Source of the DNA: Verrucomicrobiales bacterium
GTDB lineage: Bacteria > Verrucomicrobiota > Verrucomicrobiia > Verrucomicrobiales > DEV007
Direction: 5' to 3'
Assembly: GCA_029213065.1 (NCBI GenBank)
Contig: JARGPH010000023.1
Span: 36,847 to 100,846 of the forward strand
Length of the DNA: 64,000 nucleotides
In this document: positions 37,584 through 45,054 of the stretch, one piece after another
Position numbering within the stretch: position 1 is the first letter of the stretch
Layout of the letters: every line of letters begins with the position of its first letter
Made by a program: the position numbers and the translations under genes
Notes under the pieces: model-generated
What the model was told of the DNA's origin: nothing
What the model saw: only the letters and a program-made list of their open reading frames with translations
The model's database searches: none

Positions 37584-37616
37584 GTTTATCTAATCTGTTT
37601 TACTGCGATTTATTTC

Positions 37617-38408
37617 ATGAATTCTCTTCTGACATACCGACCTCTTACTGCTATCGCTTCGGCGATGGCAATGGTGGCCTGTGTTTCCGGAGGTCTCGTG
37701 GAAGCGGATGATTCCATCCAAATTCGTGAATTACAGGCGGCTCTTTCGCTTTCCCAGTCACAGCTGGTTAAAGAGAAGGGGCGCGCTGATGCTCTTGAGG
37801 CTCAGCGTAAAATGCTCGTGAAGAGTCTCTCTGAGGCAGTTCGGGTCAGCGAGGAGCAAGTAGTTGCTTCCCGTGAGGCTCAGCTCAAGCTTCAGGCGTT
37901 CGGTGTGGATCTGTTCACCCGTGATGAAAACAGTCTCGAGCAGCGCCTTTTGAAAGCGGTCCGTGATCTCGATATCTCCCAGCAGGAGAATGAGAGGCAG
38001 GCGAAAGCGCTTCACCAGTTGAGCGAGGCATTTCTTTCCTACCTGGGGCAATCCCCGGATGTGGAGAAAGAGGCGCGCGACAAAGCTGGTAAAGCAATTG
38101 CGAAAGCCGGCAAGGCGATCGCGCCGTTGATTGGTGATGAGGGGACTCCCAACGCAGTTGAGGGTTCACAGGTCGTCAGTCAGGATCCAGAGATCGGACT
38201 TATCGTTTTTGATGCGGGGCGCCAGGAAGGGCTCCGGGTCGGAACGCCGCTTACCGTTCTCCGTGGAGAACGTCCTATTTTTACCGCGATGGTCGTTGAC
38301 GTTCGCGAATCGATTTCCGGTGCTGTCCTTCAGGACAAAATCGCAGACGTAGAAGAAGTCGCCGTGGGAGACGGCATTAAATTGCTCCCAAACCAAACCA
38401 ATTTTTAA
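37617..38408 (+). CDS. Exported coiled-coil protein inside the S10 operon
   Basis: A 263-residue protein not related to ribosomal proteins. Signal peptide about 1-30 (LTAIASAMAMVACVSGGLVEA), with a possible lipoprotein-like Cys at 22. Residues about 32-150 form a heptad-rich coiled coil (ELQAALSLSQSQLVKEKGRA, LLKAVRDLDISQQENERQAK). An Ala/Lys-rich hinge follows, then a C-terminal beta domain (about 180-260) with GLIVFDAGRQEGLRVGTPL and GAVLQDKIADVEEVAVGDGI, which resembles the beta-barrel ends of periplasmic adaptor or FlgT/MreC-like proteins. It lies 33 bases after rpsS and 21 before rplV, so it is cotranscribed. Function unknown. Confidence 0.85.
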   Translation: MNSLLTYRPLTAIASAMAMVACVSGGLVEADDSIQIRELQAALSLSQSQLVKEKGRADALEAQRKMLVKSLSEAVRVSEEQVVASREAQLKLQAFGVDLFTRDENSLEQRLLKAVRDLDISQQENERQAKALHQLSEAFLSYLGQSPDVEKEARDKAGKAIAKAGKAIAPLIGDEGTPNAVEGSQVVSQDPEIGLIVFDAGRQEGLRVGTPLTVLRGERPIFTAMVVDVRESISGAVLQDKIADVEEVAVGDGIKLLPNQTNF

Positions 38409-38429
38409 GAGTTAATCAGTATCACAATC

Positions 38430-39164
38430 ATGGACGTCACTTCGACATACAAGTTTGCCCGGATCTCGGCGCGTAAAGCGAGAGATGTAGCTCGTGAGAT
38501 TCAAGGTCTGCCTGTTTCTGCGGCACTCGACCTTTTGAATTTCACTCCCCGTAAAGGAGCTGAGCTCTTCAATAAGACAATGAAAGCAGCTCTCGCTGAT
38601 GCTGAGAACAACTTCGAGTTGTCGGTTGAAGGTCTCTTCGTGAAGAGCGCGGTAGTGGGTGAAGGCCCTACGTTCAAGCGTTTCAAGCCTCGTGCCCGTG
38701 GATCTGCCTCAGCGATTCTCAAGCGCACCAGTCATATTACGGTTGTTCTCAGCGATGACGCTCTTGCGGTTCCTTCTGAGAAGAAAAAGCATGTTTCTGA
38801 AAAAGGCGCGAAAGCGGCTCCGAAGAAGGCTGCGGCAGAGAAAACAGCTCCAAAAAAGGCAGCTGAGAAGGAAGTTTCAGCGAAAAGTGATACTTCCGGT
38901 GGAGGACGAGTTGACGAGAAGCTCGGAATGGTTTATGACTCCGCCCCCGCAGAAGTTGACGATCTTAAAGAGATCAATGGAGTTGGCCCCAAGCTTGAAG
39001 AAAAGCTCAATTCTATTGGAATTTACGTTTTCAAGCAGATCGCCGATTGGACCGATGCGAATGTAGCGGAGTTCGATGAACTCCTGTCCTTCAAAGGGCG
39101 CATTGAGAGGGATGAGTGGATTTCCAAGGCAAAAGAATTGCACGCGGAAAAGCACGGTAAGTAA
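38430..39164 (+). CDS. rplV: Ribosomal protein L22 fused to a helix-hairpin-helix domain
   Basis: A 244-residue protein, about twice the normal L22 length. Residues 1-110 are L22 (KFARISARKARDVAREIQGL, GPTFKRFKPRARGSASAILK, the exit-tunnel hairpin). A Lys/Ala/Glu-rich linker (about 115-165) follows, then a C-terminal domain (about 170-244) with DDLKEINGVGPKLEEKLNSI and SFKGRIERDEWISKAKEL. That last unit resembles the HhH domain found at the end of some NuoE and L21 proteins. Such fusions to L22 seem uncommon. It could be an rRNA- or nucleic acid-binding arm. Confidence 0.93.
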   Translation: MDVTSTYKFARISARKARDVAREIQGLPVSAALDLLNFTPRKGAELFNKTMKAALADAENNFELSVEGLFVKSAVVGEGPTFKRFKPRARGSASAILKRTSHITVVLSDDALAVPSEKKKHVSEKGAKAAPKKAAAEKTAPKKAAEKEVSAKSDTSGGGRVDEKLGMVYDSAPAEVDDLKEINGVGPKLEEKLNSIGIYVFKQIADWTDANVAEFDELLSFKGRIERDEWISKAKELHAEKHGK

Positions 39165-39193
39165 TTTTAGTAAGGATTTGGAATAATTGAGTT

Positions 39194-39964
39194 ATGGGAC
39201 AGAAAGTACACCCGATTGGATTCAGACTCGCCGTCAACAAGGACTGGCAGTCGAAGTGGTATGCACCACAAGGCGAGTATGCGGATCAGCTGCATGTCGA
39301 TCTTCGGATCCGCCGTTATCTTGAAAAGCGTCTTCAAAAGGGTGCTGTCTCCAGAGTGGTAATTGAGCGTGCCTGGAACAGTGTTCGGGTGACTCTTCAC
39401 ACTTCACGCCCCGGTCTTATCATTGGTAAGCGCGGTGCTGAGATCGAGATCATGACAAATGATATCGGTAAGATGTGTCAAAACTCACAGGTTAAGCTCG
39501 ATATCCACGAGATTCGTCAGCCTGAGCTTGATGCTTCATGGGTCGCTGCTCAGGTGGCAACTCAGCTTGAGCGTCGTGTTTCTTTCCGTCGCGCTATGAA
39601 GCGGACGATCCAGACCGCAATGGATTTCGGTGCAGAAGGTATTCGTATCCGTTGTGCCGGTCGTCTTGGTGGTGCTGATATCGCACGTGCCGAGCAGTAT
39701 CGCGAAGGTAAAGTGCCGCTTCAGACACTCCGTGTTCCTATCGATTATGGTTTCGCCGAGGCGGAGACCACATGGGGAATCATTGGTTGTAAAGTTTGGA
39801 TCAATAAGAAAGAAGGCGCCGAGGCTAAGGATGGTGCCGGTGGTCAGCGCGGCGGAGACCGTCGTGGTGGTGACCGTCGTGGCGGCGGTGGTCGTGGTCC
39901 CGGTGGTCGTGGCCCCGGTGGTGGCGGTCCTCGTGGCGGCGGAGGCGGAGGTCCCCGTTCCTAG
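39194..39964 (+). CDS. rpsC: 30S ribosomal protein S3 with Gly/Arg-rich tail
   Basis: A 256-residue mRNA-entry protein. It begins GQKVHPIGFRLAVNKDWQSK; the KH motif is LIIGKRGAEIEIM, and the C-terminal domain has RRAMKRTIQTAMDFGAEGIR. After about residue 212 a low-complexity tail of alternating RGG and GGG units (GDRRGGDRRGGGGRGPGGRG) follows. A short basic end is common in S3, but an RGG tail of this length is not. It lies 29 bases after rplV. Confidence 0.96.
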   Translation: MGQKVHPIGFRLAVNKDWQSKWYAPQGEYADQLHVDLRIRRYLEKRLQKGAVSRVVIERAWNSVRVTLHTSRPGLIIGKRGAEIEIMTNDIGKMCQNSQVKLDIHEIRQPELDASWVAAQVATQLERRVSFRRAMKRTIQTAMDFGAEGIRIRCAGRLGGADIARAEQYREGKVPLQTLRVPIDYGFAEAETTWGIIGCKVWINKKEGAEAKDGAGGQRGGDRRGGDRRGGGGRGPGGRGPGGGGPRGGGGGGPRS

Positions 39965-40015
39965 TAAGTGATTCGATCGAACTATTAATTTTAACTAAAG
40001 TAGAGGAGAGAAGTT

Positions 40016-40432
40016 ATGCCTTTGATGCCCAAAAGAGTTAAGTTTCGCAAAACGCACCGCGGTAGTCGTGCCGGTAATGCGCAGCGCGGAACAAAAGTGA
40101 GTTTTGGTGAGTATGGTCTGCAGTGTCTTGGACGCGACTGGATCACAAACCGCCAGATCGAAGCTTGTCGTATTTCAATCAACCGTTACCTCAAGCGTAA
40201 AGGTAAAGTCTGGATTCGAATTTTCCCTCACAAGCCGGTTACGGCTCGTCCACCTGAAACTCGAATGGGTAAAGGTAAGGGTCCGGTTGAGCACTGGGTA
40301 GCTGTGGTTCGTCCCGGCACAATGATGTTTGAGATTTCCGGTGTTTCGGAAACCCAGGCAAAAGAGGCGCTCCGCCTCGCAGCAAACAAATTGGGTGTGC
40401 GTTGTCGTTTCGTTCGCCGTTCCGATCAGTAG
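40016..40432 (+). CDS. rplP: 50S ribosomal protein L16
   Basis: A 138-residue protein at the A-site tRNA elbow. It begins [20 protein letters not shown] and contains [20 protein letters not shown] and [20 protein letters not shown], the region of the hydroxylated Arg. One of the few genes of the cluster with a good Shine-Dalgarno (GAGGAGAG) upstream. Confidence 0.98.
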   Translation: MPLMPKRVKFRKTHRGSRAGNAQRGTKVSFGEYGLQCLGRDWITNRQIEACRISINRYLKRKGKVWIRIFPHKPVTARPPETRMGKGKGPVEHWVAVVRPGTMMFEISGVSETQAKEALRLAANKLGVRCRFVRRSDQ

Positions 40433-40459
40433 AATCGTTTACCTGAAAGTTATTTTATC

Positions 40460-40669
40460 ATGGCTACTAAAATCAAAGATTTCCGCGAAATGAGTGCAGA
40501 CGAGCTGGGAACAGCGCGTCGTGACATGAAGGAGGAAGCGCTTCACCTGCGCATCCAGAAGGAGAGCGGACAGATCGAGAATCCAGCGCGTATTCATCAG
40601 ATTCGTCGCGACATTGCCCGTATCGAAACCATTCTCAGCGAAAAACGTAACGCCGAGGCAAGTAACTGA
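40460..40669 (+). CDS. rpmC: 50S ribosomal protein L29
   Basis: A 69-residue two-helix exit-port protein. It begins KIKDFREMSADELGTARRDM and includes ALHLRIQKESGQIENPARIH, the family pattern. Length is typical. It lies 27 bases after rplP with TTATTTTATC before the ATG, no Shine-Dalgarno. Confidence 0.95.
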   Translation: MATKIKDFREMSADELGTARRDMKEEALHLRIQKESGQIENPARIHQIRRDIARIETILSEKRNAEASN

Positions 40670-40716
40670 TAGAGAAGGTTAAGAATAACGTTCTCAGTTA
40701 AGAAGAAAGTATTTAG

Positions 40717-40986
40717 ATGAGTGATTCAGAAAATCAAAAGCAGCCAGGATTGCAGAAAACACGTGTAGGCGTTGTGACTTCCGATGGAATGACCAAGACA
40801 ATCGTCGTGGAAGTAATGCGCCGGGTTCCCCATCCGCGTTTCAAGAAAATCGTGAAGAAGACTTCCAAGTTCTTCGCTCACGATGAAGAAGGGCAGGCCA
40901 AGGTCGGTGATCGCGTCTTGATCGGAGAGACGAAGCCGCGCAGCAAGAAAAAGTGTTGGGAGCTTAAGGAGGTTCTCTCTCACTAA
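40717..40986 (+). CDS. rpsQ: 30S ribosomal protein S17
   Basis: An 89-residue OB-fold 16S rRNA binder. TRVGVVTSDGMTKTIVVEV and HPRFKKIVKKTSKFFAHDEE are signature strands, and VGDRVLIGETKPRSKKKCWE the standard end. About 15 extra N-terminal residues (SDSENQKQPGLQ) precede the core. A 92-base gap with a small GGGCA/TGCCC hairpin follows before rplN. Confidence 0.97.
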   Translation: MSDSENQKQPGLQKTRVGVVTSDGMTKTIVVEVMRRVPHPRFKKIVKKTSKFFAHDEEGQAKVGDRVLIGETKPRSKKKCWELKEVLSH

Positions 40987-41078
40987 AATCAGGGCATTGC
41001 CCGAAAGCTTGACTCCGCGCCGATGGTGCTAACGGGGTTGATCATTATTCAAATCAAACTTTACCAATTTACAAAGTC

Positions 41079-41444
41079 ATGATTCAGATGGAATCCAAAG
41101 TTCAGGTGGCCGATAATACGGGCGCCCGTGTCGCCAAGATGATCGGTGTGATCGGGACTCGTTCCCGCTCAGCTGGTGTCGGTGATGTTATTACGGCTCA
41201 CATTCGTGAGGCGATCCCTACCGCCAATGTTAAGAAAGGTGATGTGGTTCGTGCCGTAGTCGTTCGGACTGCAGCCCCGATTCGCCGCAGTGATGGTTCC
41301 ATTCTGCGTTTTGACAGTAATGCAATCGTCATCCTTAACGATGACAAGAACCCAAAAGGAACCCGTATCTTCGGTCCTGTTGCAAGAGAGCTTCGTGAAA
41401 AGAATTACATGAAGATCGTTTCTCTGGCACCAGAGGTTCTTTAA
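41079..41444 (+). CDS. rplN: 50S ribosomal protein L14
   Basis: A 121-residue protein. It begins [20 protein letters not shown] and includes [20 protein letters not shown] and [20 protein letters not shown]. It interfaces with the 30S at bridge B8 and is the binding site of silencing factor RsfS in bacteria. First gene of the spc block, preceded by ACAAAGTC without a Shine-Dalgarno. Confidence 0.98.
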   Translation: MIQMESKVQVADNTGARVAKMIGVIGTRSRSAGVGDVITAHIREAIPTANVKKGDVVRAVVVRTAAPIRRSDGSILRFDSNAIVILNDDKNPKGTRIFGPVARELREKNYMKIVSLAPEVL

Positions 41445-41478
41445 TTCAGATTATTAAGTTTAGACGGGATAAAGTATC

Positions 41479-41721
41479 ATGGGAAACCGAGTGAAAACAC
41501 ACGTGAAAAAGAATGACGAAGTAGTCGTCATTTCAGGCAACCACAAGGGAGAGAAGGGACGTGTCCTGCAGGTCTTTCCTCACAAGTCCCAGGTGATTGT
41601 TGAGGGGGTTCGCCTCATCAAGAAGCATCAGAAGCGCAGTCAGGACAGTCCTGATGGCGGAATTATTGAGCGCGAAGGCCCGCTCCACATCTCGAATGTG
41701 AAAATCGTTTCCGAAGCCTAA
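41479..41721 (+). CDS. rplX: 50S ribosomal protein L24
   Basis: An 80-residue KOW protein that initiates 50S assembly. It contains [20 protein letters not shown] and [20 protein letters not shown] and [20 protein letters not shown]. Length is at the short end of the normal range for the family (about 80-115). Gap to rplE is 26 bases. Confidence 0.97.
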   Translation: MGNRVKTHVKKNDEVVVISGNHKGEKGRVLQVFPHKSQVIVEGVRLIKKHQKRSQDSPDGGIIEREGPLHISNVKIVSEA

Positions 41722-41747
41722 TTTAATATTTAAGCAGTAGCATAGTT

Positions 41748-42305
41748 ATGGAACTCGCACTCAAAGAAGTTTACAAAGCCAAGGCAATTCCGGGACTTAA
41801 GGATAAGTTCAATTACGGTAATGTGCACCAGATCCCGACTCTGGAGAAGATCGTTCTCAATTCGGGTTTTGGCCGCGAGGATGACCGCAAGTCAGCCATG
41901 GAGAACGTGATTGAAGATCTCGGTCGCATCACCGGTCAGCGCGCAGTTCCAACGAAAGCAAAGATGGCTATCTCCAACTTCAAGTTGAGAGCGGAAGATG
42001 TTGTCGGTGCTCGTGTCACGCTTCGTGGACGCCAGATGTGGGAATTCCTCGATCGCTTCATCAATGTAGCGTCTCCGACGATTCGTGACTTTCGCGGACT
42101 TTCTTATAAGTCATTCGATGGTAACGGTAACTACACCGTTGGAATCAGCGATCACACGATTTTCCCTGAAATCGAACTCGATAAAGTCACACGGACGATC
42201 GGTTTTGATATGACCATCGTCACCACAGCAAAAACAAACGACGAGGCGCGCGAGCTCCTCACGTTGCTGGGAATGCCGTTTCGTAAAGAAAATCAGGCAG
42301 CATAA
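41748..42305 (+). CDS. rplE: 50S ribosomal protein L5
   Basis: A 185-residue 5S rRNA-binding protein. It includes GNVHQIPTLEKIVLNSGFGR, RAVPTKAKMAISNFKLRAED and FPEIELDKVTRTIGFDMTIV. The normal next gene, rpsN (S14), is missing: the 37-base gap leads straight to rpsH. Confidence 0.98.
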   Translation: MELALKEVYKAKAIPGLKDKFNYGNVHQIPTLEKIVLNSGFGREDDRKSAMENVIEDLGRITGQRAVPTKAKMAISNFKLRAEDVVGARVTLRGRQMWEFLDRFINVASPTIRDFRGLSYKSFDGNGNYTVGISDHTIFPEIELDKVTRTIGFDMTIVTTAKTNDEARELLTLLGMPFRKENQAA

Positions 42306-42342
42306 TTCAATTTTTTAAAGTCACACTATACCTAAAGGAACC

Positions 42343-42741
42343 ATGGCCGTTGTCAGTGATCCCATTTCAGATTTTCTCACCCGTCTTAAAAATGCCACTC
42401 GTGCGCATAAAGAAGACTTCAGTGCGCCCTACTCGAAGATCAAGGAGCAGATTGCCCGGATCCTCAAAGAGGAAGGCTACATCTGGTCCTACGAAAAGAC
42501 AGGTGAAGGCGTCAATGCCGTCATTAAAGTTCGTCCTAAGTATACAGGACCAACTCCGGCGCTTAAGGATCTCAAGCGGGTCAGCCGTCCAGGTTTGCGC
42601 CGGTATGTCGGTTCGGATGATATCCCCAAGGTCCTCGGTGGAATGGGAATTACGATTCTTTCGACATCCAAGGGTATTATGGCCGGTCATTCAGCGCGTA
42701 AGCAGAATATCGGTGGAGAGCTGCTGGCTCTCGTTTGGTAA
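42343..42741 (+). CDS. rpsH: 30S ribosomal protein S8
   Basis: A 132-residue central-domain 16S rRNA binder. It contains DPISDFLTRLKNATRAHKED, GLRRYVGSDDIPKVLGGMGI and STSKGIMAGHSARKQNIGGE, the latter being the conserved rRNA contact. In E. coli S8 autoregulates the spc operon. AAAGGAACC precedes the ATG, a modest Shine-Dalgarno. Confidence 0.98.
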   Translation: MAVVSDPISDFLTRLKNATRAHKEDFSAPYSKIKEQIARILKEEGYIWSYEKTGEGVNAVIKVRPKYTGPTPALKDLKRVSRPGLRRYVGSDDIPKVLGGMGITILSTSKGIMAGHSARKQNIGGELLALVW

Positions 42742-42776
42742 GGTTGCCAGTTTTTAAGTCTAACAAAGAGTGAATC

Positions 42777-43316
42777 ATGTCACGGATAGGTAAGCAGCAA
42801 ATAAGTCTCCCGGAGAAGGTGGAGGTCAAAGTGTCGGATGACTCCAGTTTTTCCGTCGAAGGCCCTAAGGGTAAGCTCGAATGGGCAATTCCTGTAGGTC
42901 TTGGTATCGAGCAGGAAGATGGATCTCTTCAGGTGACTCGGGATTCTGAAGCAAGAGAAGTTCGTGCCATGCACGGGACCGCTCGTGCCCTTATCGCGAA
43001 TATGATTGAAGGTGTCTCCAATGGCTTCGTAAGAGAGCTGGAGATTCAGGGAGTTGGTTTCCGTGCCGCGATCAAAGGTAAAGACCTTGATCTCAGCCTC
43101 GGATTCTCACACCCGGTGCTTCACCCGATTCCAGACGGCTTGACAGTGACGGTTGAAAACAATACCGCGATCAAAGTTGAGGGGATTGACAAGCAGTTGG
43201 TTGGGCAGTTTGCCGCCGATGTCAGATCTTATTACCCGCCGGAGCCATACAAAGGTAAGGGTGTCCGCTACAAAGGCGAGCATGTTCGCCGTAAGCAGGG
43301 TAAGAGTGTTAAGTAA
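42777..43316 (+). CDS. rplF: 50S ribosomal protein L6
   Basis: A 179-residue protein near the factor-binding site. It begins SRIGKQQISLPEKVEVKVSD; the second repeat has GFSHPVLHPIPDGLTVTVEN and ends PPEPYKGKGVRYKGEHVRRK. Length is standard. Gap to rplR is 34 bases. Confidence 0.98.
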   Translation: MSRIGKQQISLPEKVEVKVSDDSSFSVEGPKGKLEWAIPVGLGIEQEDGSLQVTRDSEAREVRAMHGTARALIANMIEGVSNGFVRELEIQGVGFRAAIKGKDLDLSLGFSHPVLHPIPDGLTVTVENNTAIKVEGIDKQLVGQFAADVRSYYPPEPYKGKGVRYKGEHVRRKQGKSVK

Positions 43317-43350
43317 CTAGGTAGGTAGCTACCGCAACGATTTATATACG

Positions 43351-43707
43351 ATGAGTGTTTACGTTCGAAAAAGTGCACGTGCCAAAGTAAGGCGCAGAAT
43401 TCGGAAGAAGATTTCCGGAACCGCAGCGCGCCCCCGATTGGCGGTGCACTTCTCCAATCAAAATGTCTATGCCCAGGTCATCGATGACGAGGCGGGTAAG
43501 ACTCTGGCTTCGGCTTCAACTCTTGATAAAGGGGTTGCGGCAAAGGGTGCCAGCAAAGAATCTGCCGCCAAAATTGGTGAGGCAGTTGCCAAGGCGGCTA
43601 AGTCAGCCAAAATCGAGGCGGTAGTCTTTGATCGCGGTGGCTTCCAGTTCCATGGTAAAGTGAAGGCGCTTGCCGATGCTGCTCGTGAAGCAGGACTTAA
43701 CTTCTAA
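43351..43707 (+). CDS. rplR: 50S ribosomal protein L18
   Basis: A 118-residue 5S rRNA-binding protein. It includes [40 protein letters not shown] and [20 protein letters not shown], all characteristic. Its stop is 13 bases before the rpsE ATG. Confidence 0.97.
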   Translation: MSVYVRKSARAKVRRRIRKKISGTAARPRLAVHFSNQNVYAQVIDDEAGKTLASASTLDKGVAAKGASKESAAKIGEAVAKAAKSAKIEAVVFDRGGFQFHGKVKALADAAREAGLNF

Positions 43708-43720
43708 ATTTCGATATCAA

Positions 43721-44494
43721 ATGAGCGACGAGAAGGACAACGAAAACAAGCCCGAAGAGGAAGTGGTTGAGGCCGCCTCTACGGAAGCAACAGCTGCGCC
43801 TGCGGCTGAAACAGAAGCTCCCGCAGCTACTGAAGAGGCTGCACCTGCGGCCGGAACTGAGGCTGCGGAAGGTGGAGAGACTCCCGATGCGGGTAAGTTC
43901 GACAAGCTTGAAAAAGCACAGCAGATTCTCAAGGATTCTGCTCCTTCCGGCGGTAATTTCCGTCCGTCACGTCCCGGAGGCTTCCAGCGTGGTGGTCCTC
44001 GTGAAGTGGAAGATGATGGCAGCTTTGAAAAAGTGGTTCACATCAACCGTTGTGCCAAAGTGGTCAAGGGTGGACGTCGCTTCAGCTTCAGTGCTCTTGT
44101 TGTCACTGGTGACAAAGAAGGCAAGGTTGGATTTGGATTCGGTAAGGCCAAAGAGGTCGCCGAGTGCATTAAGAAAGCCAGCGAAGCCGCTAAGAAATCA
44201 ATGGTAGCTGTAAAGGTTACCAATAACACTATTCCTCATCCGGTCATCGGTGAGCATGGCGGTGGTCGTGTTCTCCTTCGTCCCGCTTCTCCAGGAACCG
44301 GTCTTATTGCCGGCGGTGGAGTGCGTGCTGTTGTTGAAGCAGCCGGAATCAAAGATGTTCTCGCAAAATCAATGGGATCGAATAACCACGCAAACGTGGT
44401 GAAAGCGACTTTGAATGCGCTTGAGCAGCTTCGCACCAAAGAAGAGATTTACTCACTTCGCGGTAAGCGTCTCGCCGAAAAGAAGGCGCTGTAA
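43721..44494 (+). CDS. rpsE: 30S ribosomal protein S5 with acidic N-terminal extension
   Basis: A 257-residue protein; S5 is usually about 165-170 residues. The core starts near residue 105 ([20 protein letters not shown]) and includes [19 protein letters not shown] and [20 protein letters not shown]. Residues 1 to about 95 are a disordered Glu/Ala/Pro-rich tract ([20 protein letters not shown]) ending in a short helix ([15 protein letters not shown]) and a basic patch. rpmD (L30), which normally follows, is absent. The ATG at 43721 is the first after rplR. S11 in this cluster bears a similar extension. Confidence 0.95.
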   Translation: MSDEKDNENKPEEEVVEAASTEATAAPAAETEAPAATEEAAPAAGTEAAEGGETPDAGKFDKLEKAQQILKDSAPSGGNFRPSRPGGFQRGGPREVEDDGSFEKVVHINRCAKVVKGGRRFSFSALVVTGDKEGKVGFGFGKAKEVAECIKKASEAAKKSMVAVKVTNNTIPHPVIGEHGGGRVLLRPASPGTGLIAGGGVRAVVEAAGIKDVLAKSMGSNNHANVVKATLNALEQLRTKEEIYSLRGKRLAEKKAL

Positions 44495-44523
44495 TTGACT
44501 GTAATTTTTAACTTATTTGACTG

Positions 44524-44967
44524 ATGAAACTTCACGATTTAAAACCTGAGCCAGGATCCAAGCACCGTCGTCGTCGCGTTGGTCGTGGAGAGAGTTCGGG
44601 CCTGGGTAAGACAAGTGGTAAAGGACACAAGGGGCAGAAGTCCCGTTCAGGTGCCTCGATTCGCCCCGGTTTCGAAGGTGGGCAGATGCCACTTGCACGT
44701 CGTCTTCCTAAAAAGGGATTCAACAACGCTCAGTTCAAAACTAAGTTTGCAATCGTCAACGTTTGCGATCTTGAGGCCAAGTTCGAAGACGGTGCAACCG
44801 TGAACGAAGAGTCTCTCCGCGCCTGTGGTTTGGTAAAAGGTATCTACGACGCGATCAAAGTCCTCTCAAACGGCGAGCTTTCCAAAAAGCTTACGGTTGA
44901 TGTCGATAAGGTCTCCGCAGTTGCCAAAGATAAAATCGAAAAAGCAGGCGGAAGCCTCGCCGAATAG
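44524..44967 (+). CDS. rplO: 50S ribosomal protein L15
   Basis: A 147-residue protein. It begins [20 protein letters not shown] and includes [20 protein letters not shown] and [20 protein letters not shown]. It follows rpsE directly, in the slot rpmD would occupy. A terminator lies 15 bases after its stop, so the transcript likely ends or is attenuated here. Confidence 0.97.
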   Translation: MKLHDLKPEPGSKHRRRRVGRGESSGLGKTSGKGHKGQKSRSGASIRPGFEGGQMPLARRLPKKGFNNAQFKTKFAIVNVCDLEAKFEDGATVNEESLRACGLVKGIYDAIKVLSNGELSKKLTVDVDKVSAVAKDKIEKAGGSLAE

Positions 44968-44981
44968 GCTTAGTCCTTTCG

Positions 44982-45015
44982 GGGCGGTGGAAGATTCCAT
45001 CGCCCTTCTTTTTTT
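44982..45015 (+). terminator. Terminator between rplO and secY
   Basis: GGGCGGTGGAA and TTCCATCGCCC pair along eleven positions (one G-U) and are followed by TTCTTTTTTTG. It separates the spc ribosomal genes from secY, which in most bacteria are one transcript. It may act as an attenuator. Confidence 0.8.
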
Positions 45016-45054
45016 GTCCATCCCACTTTTCTAAACTGTACGCCTTTTTGTCTG

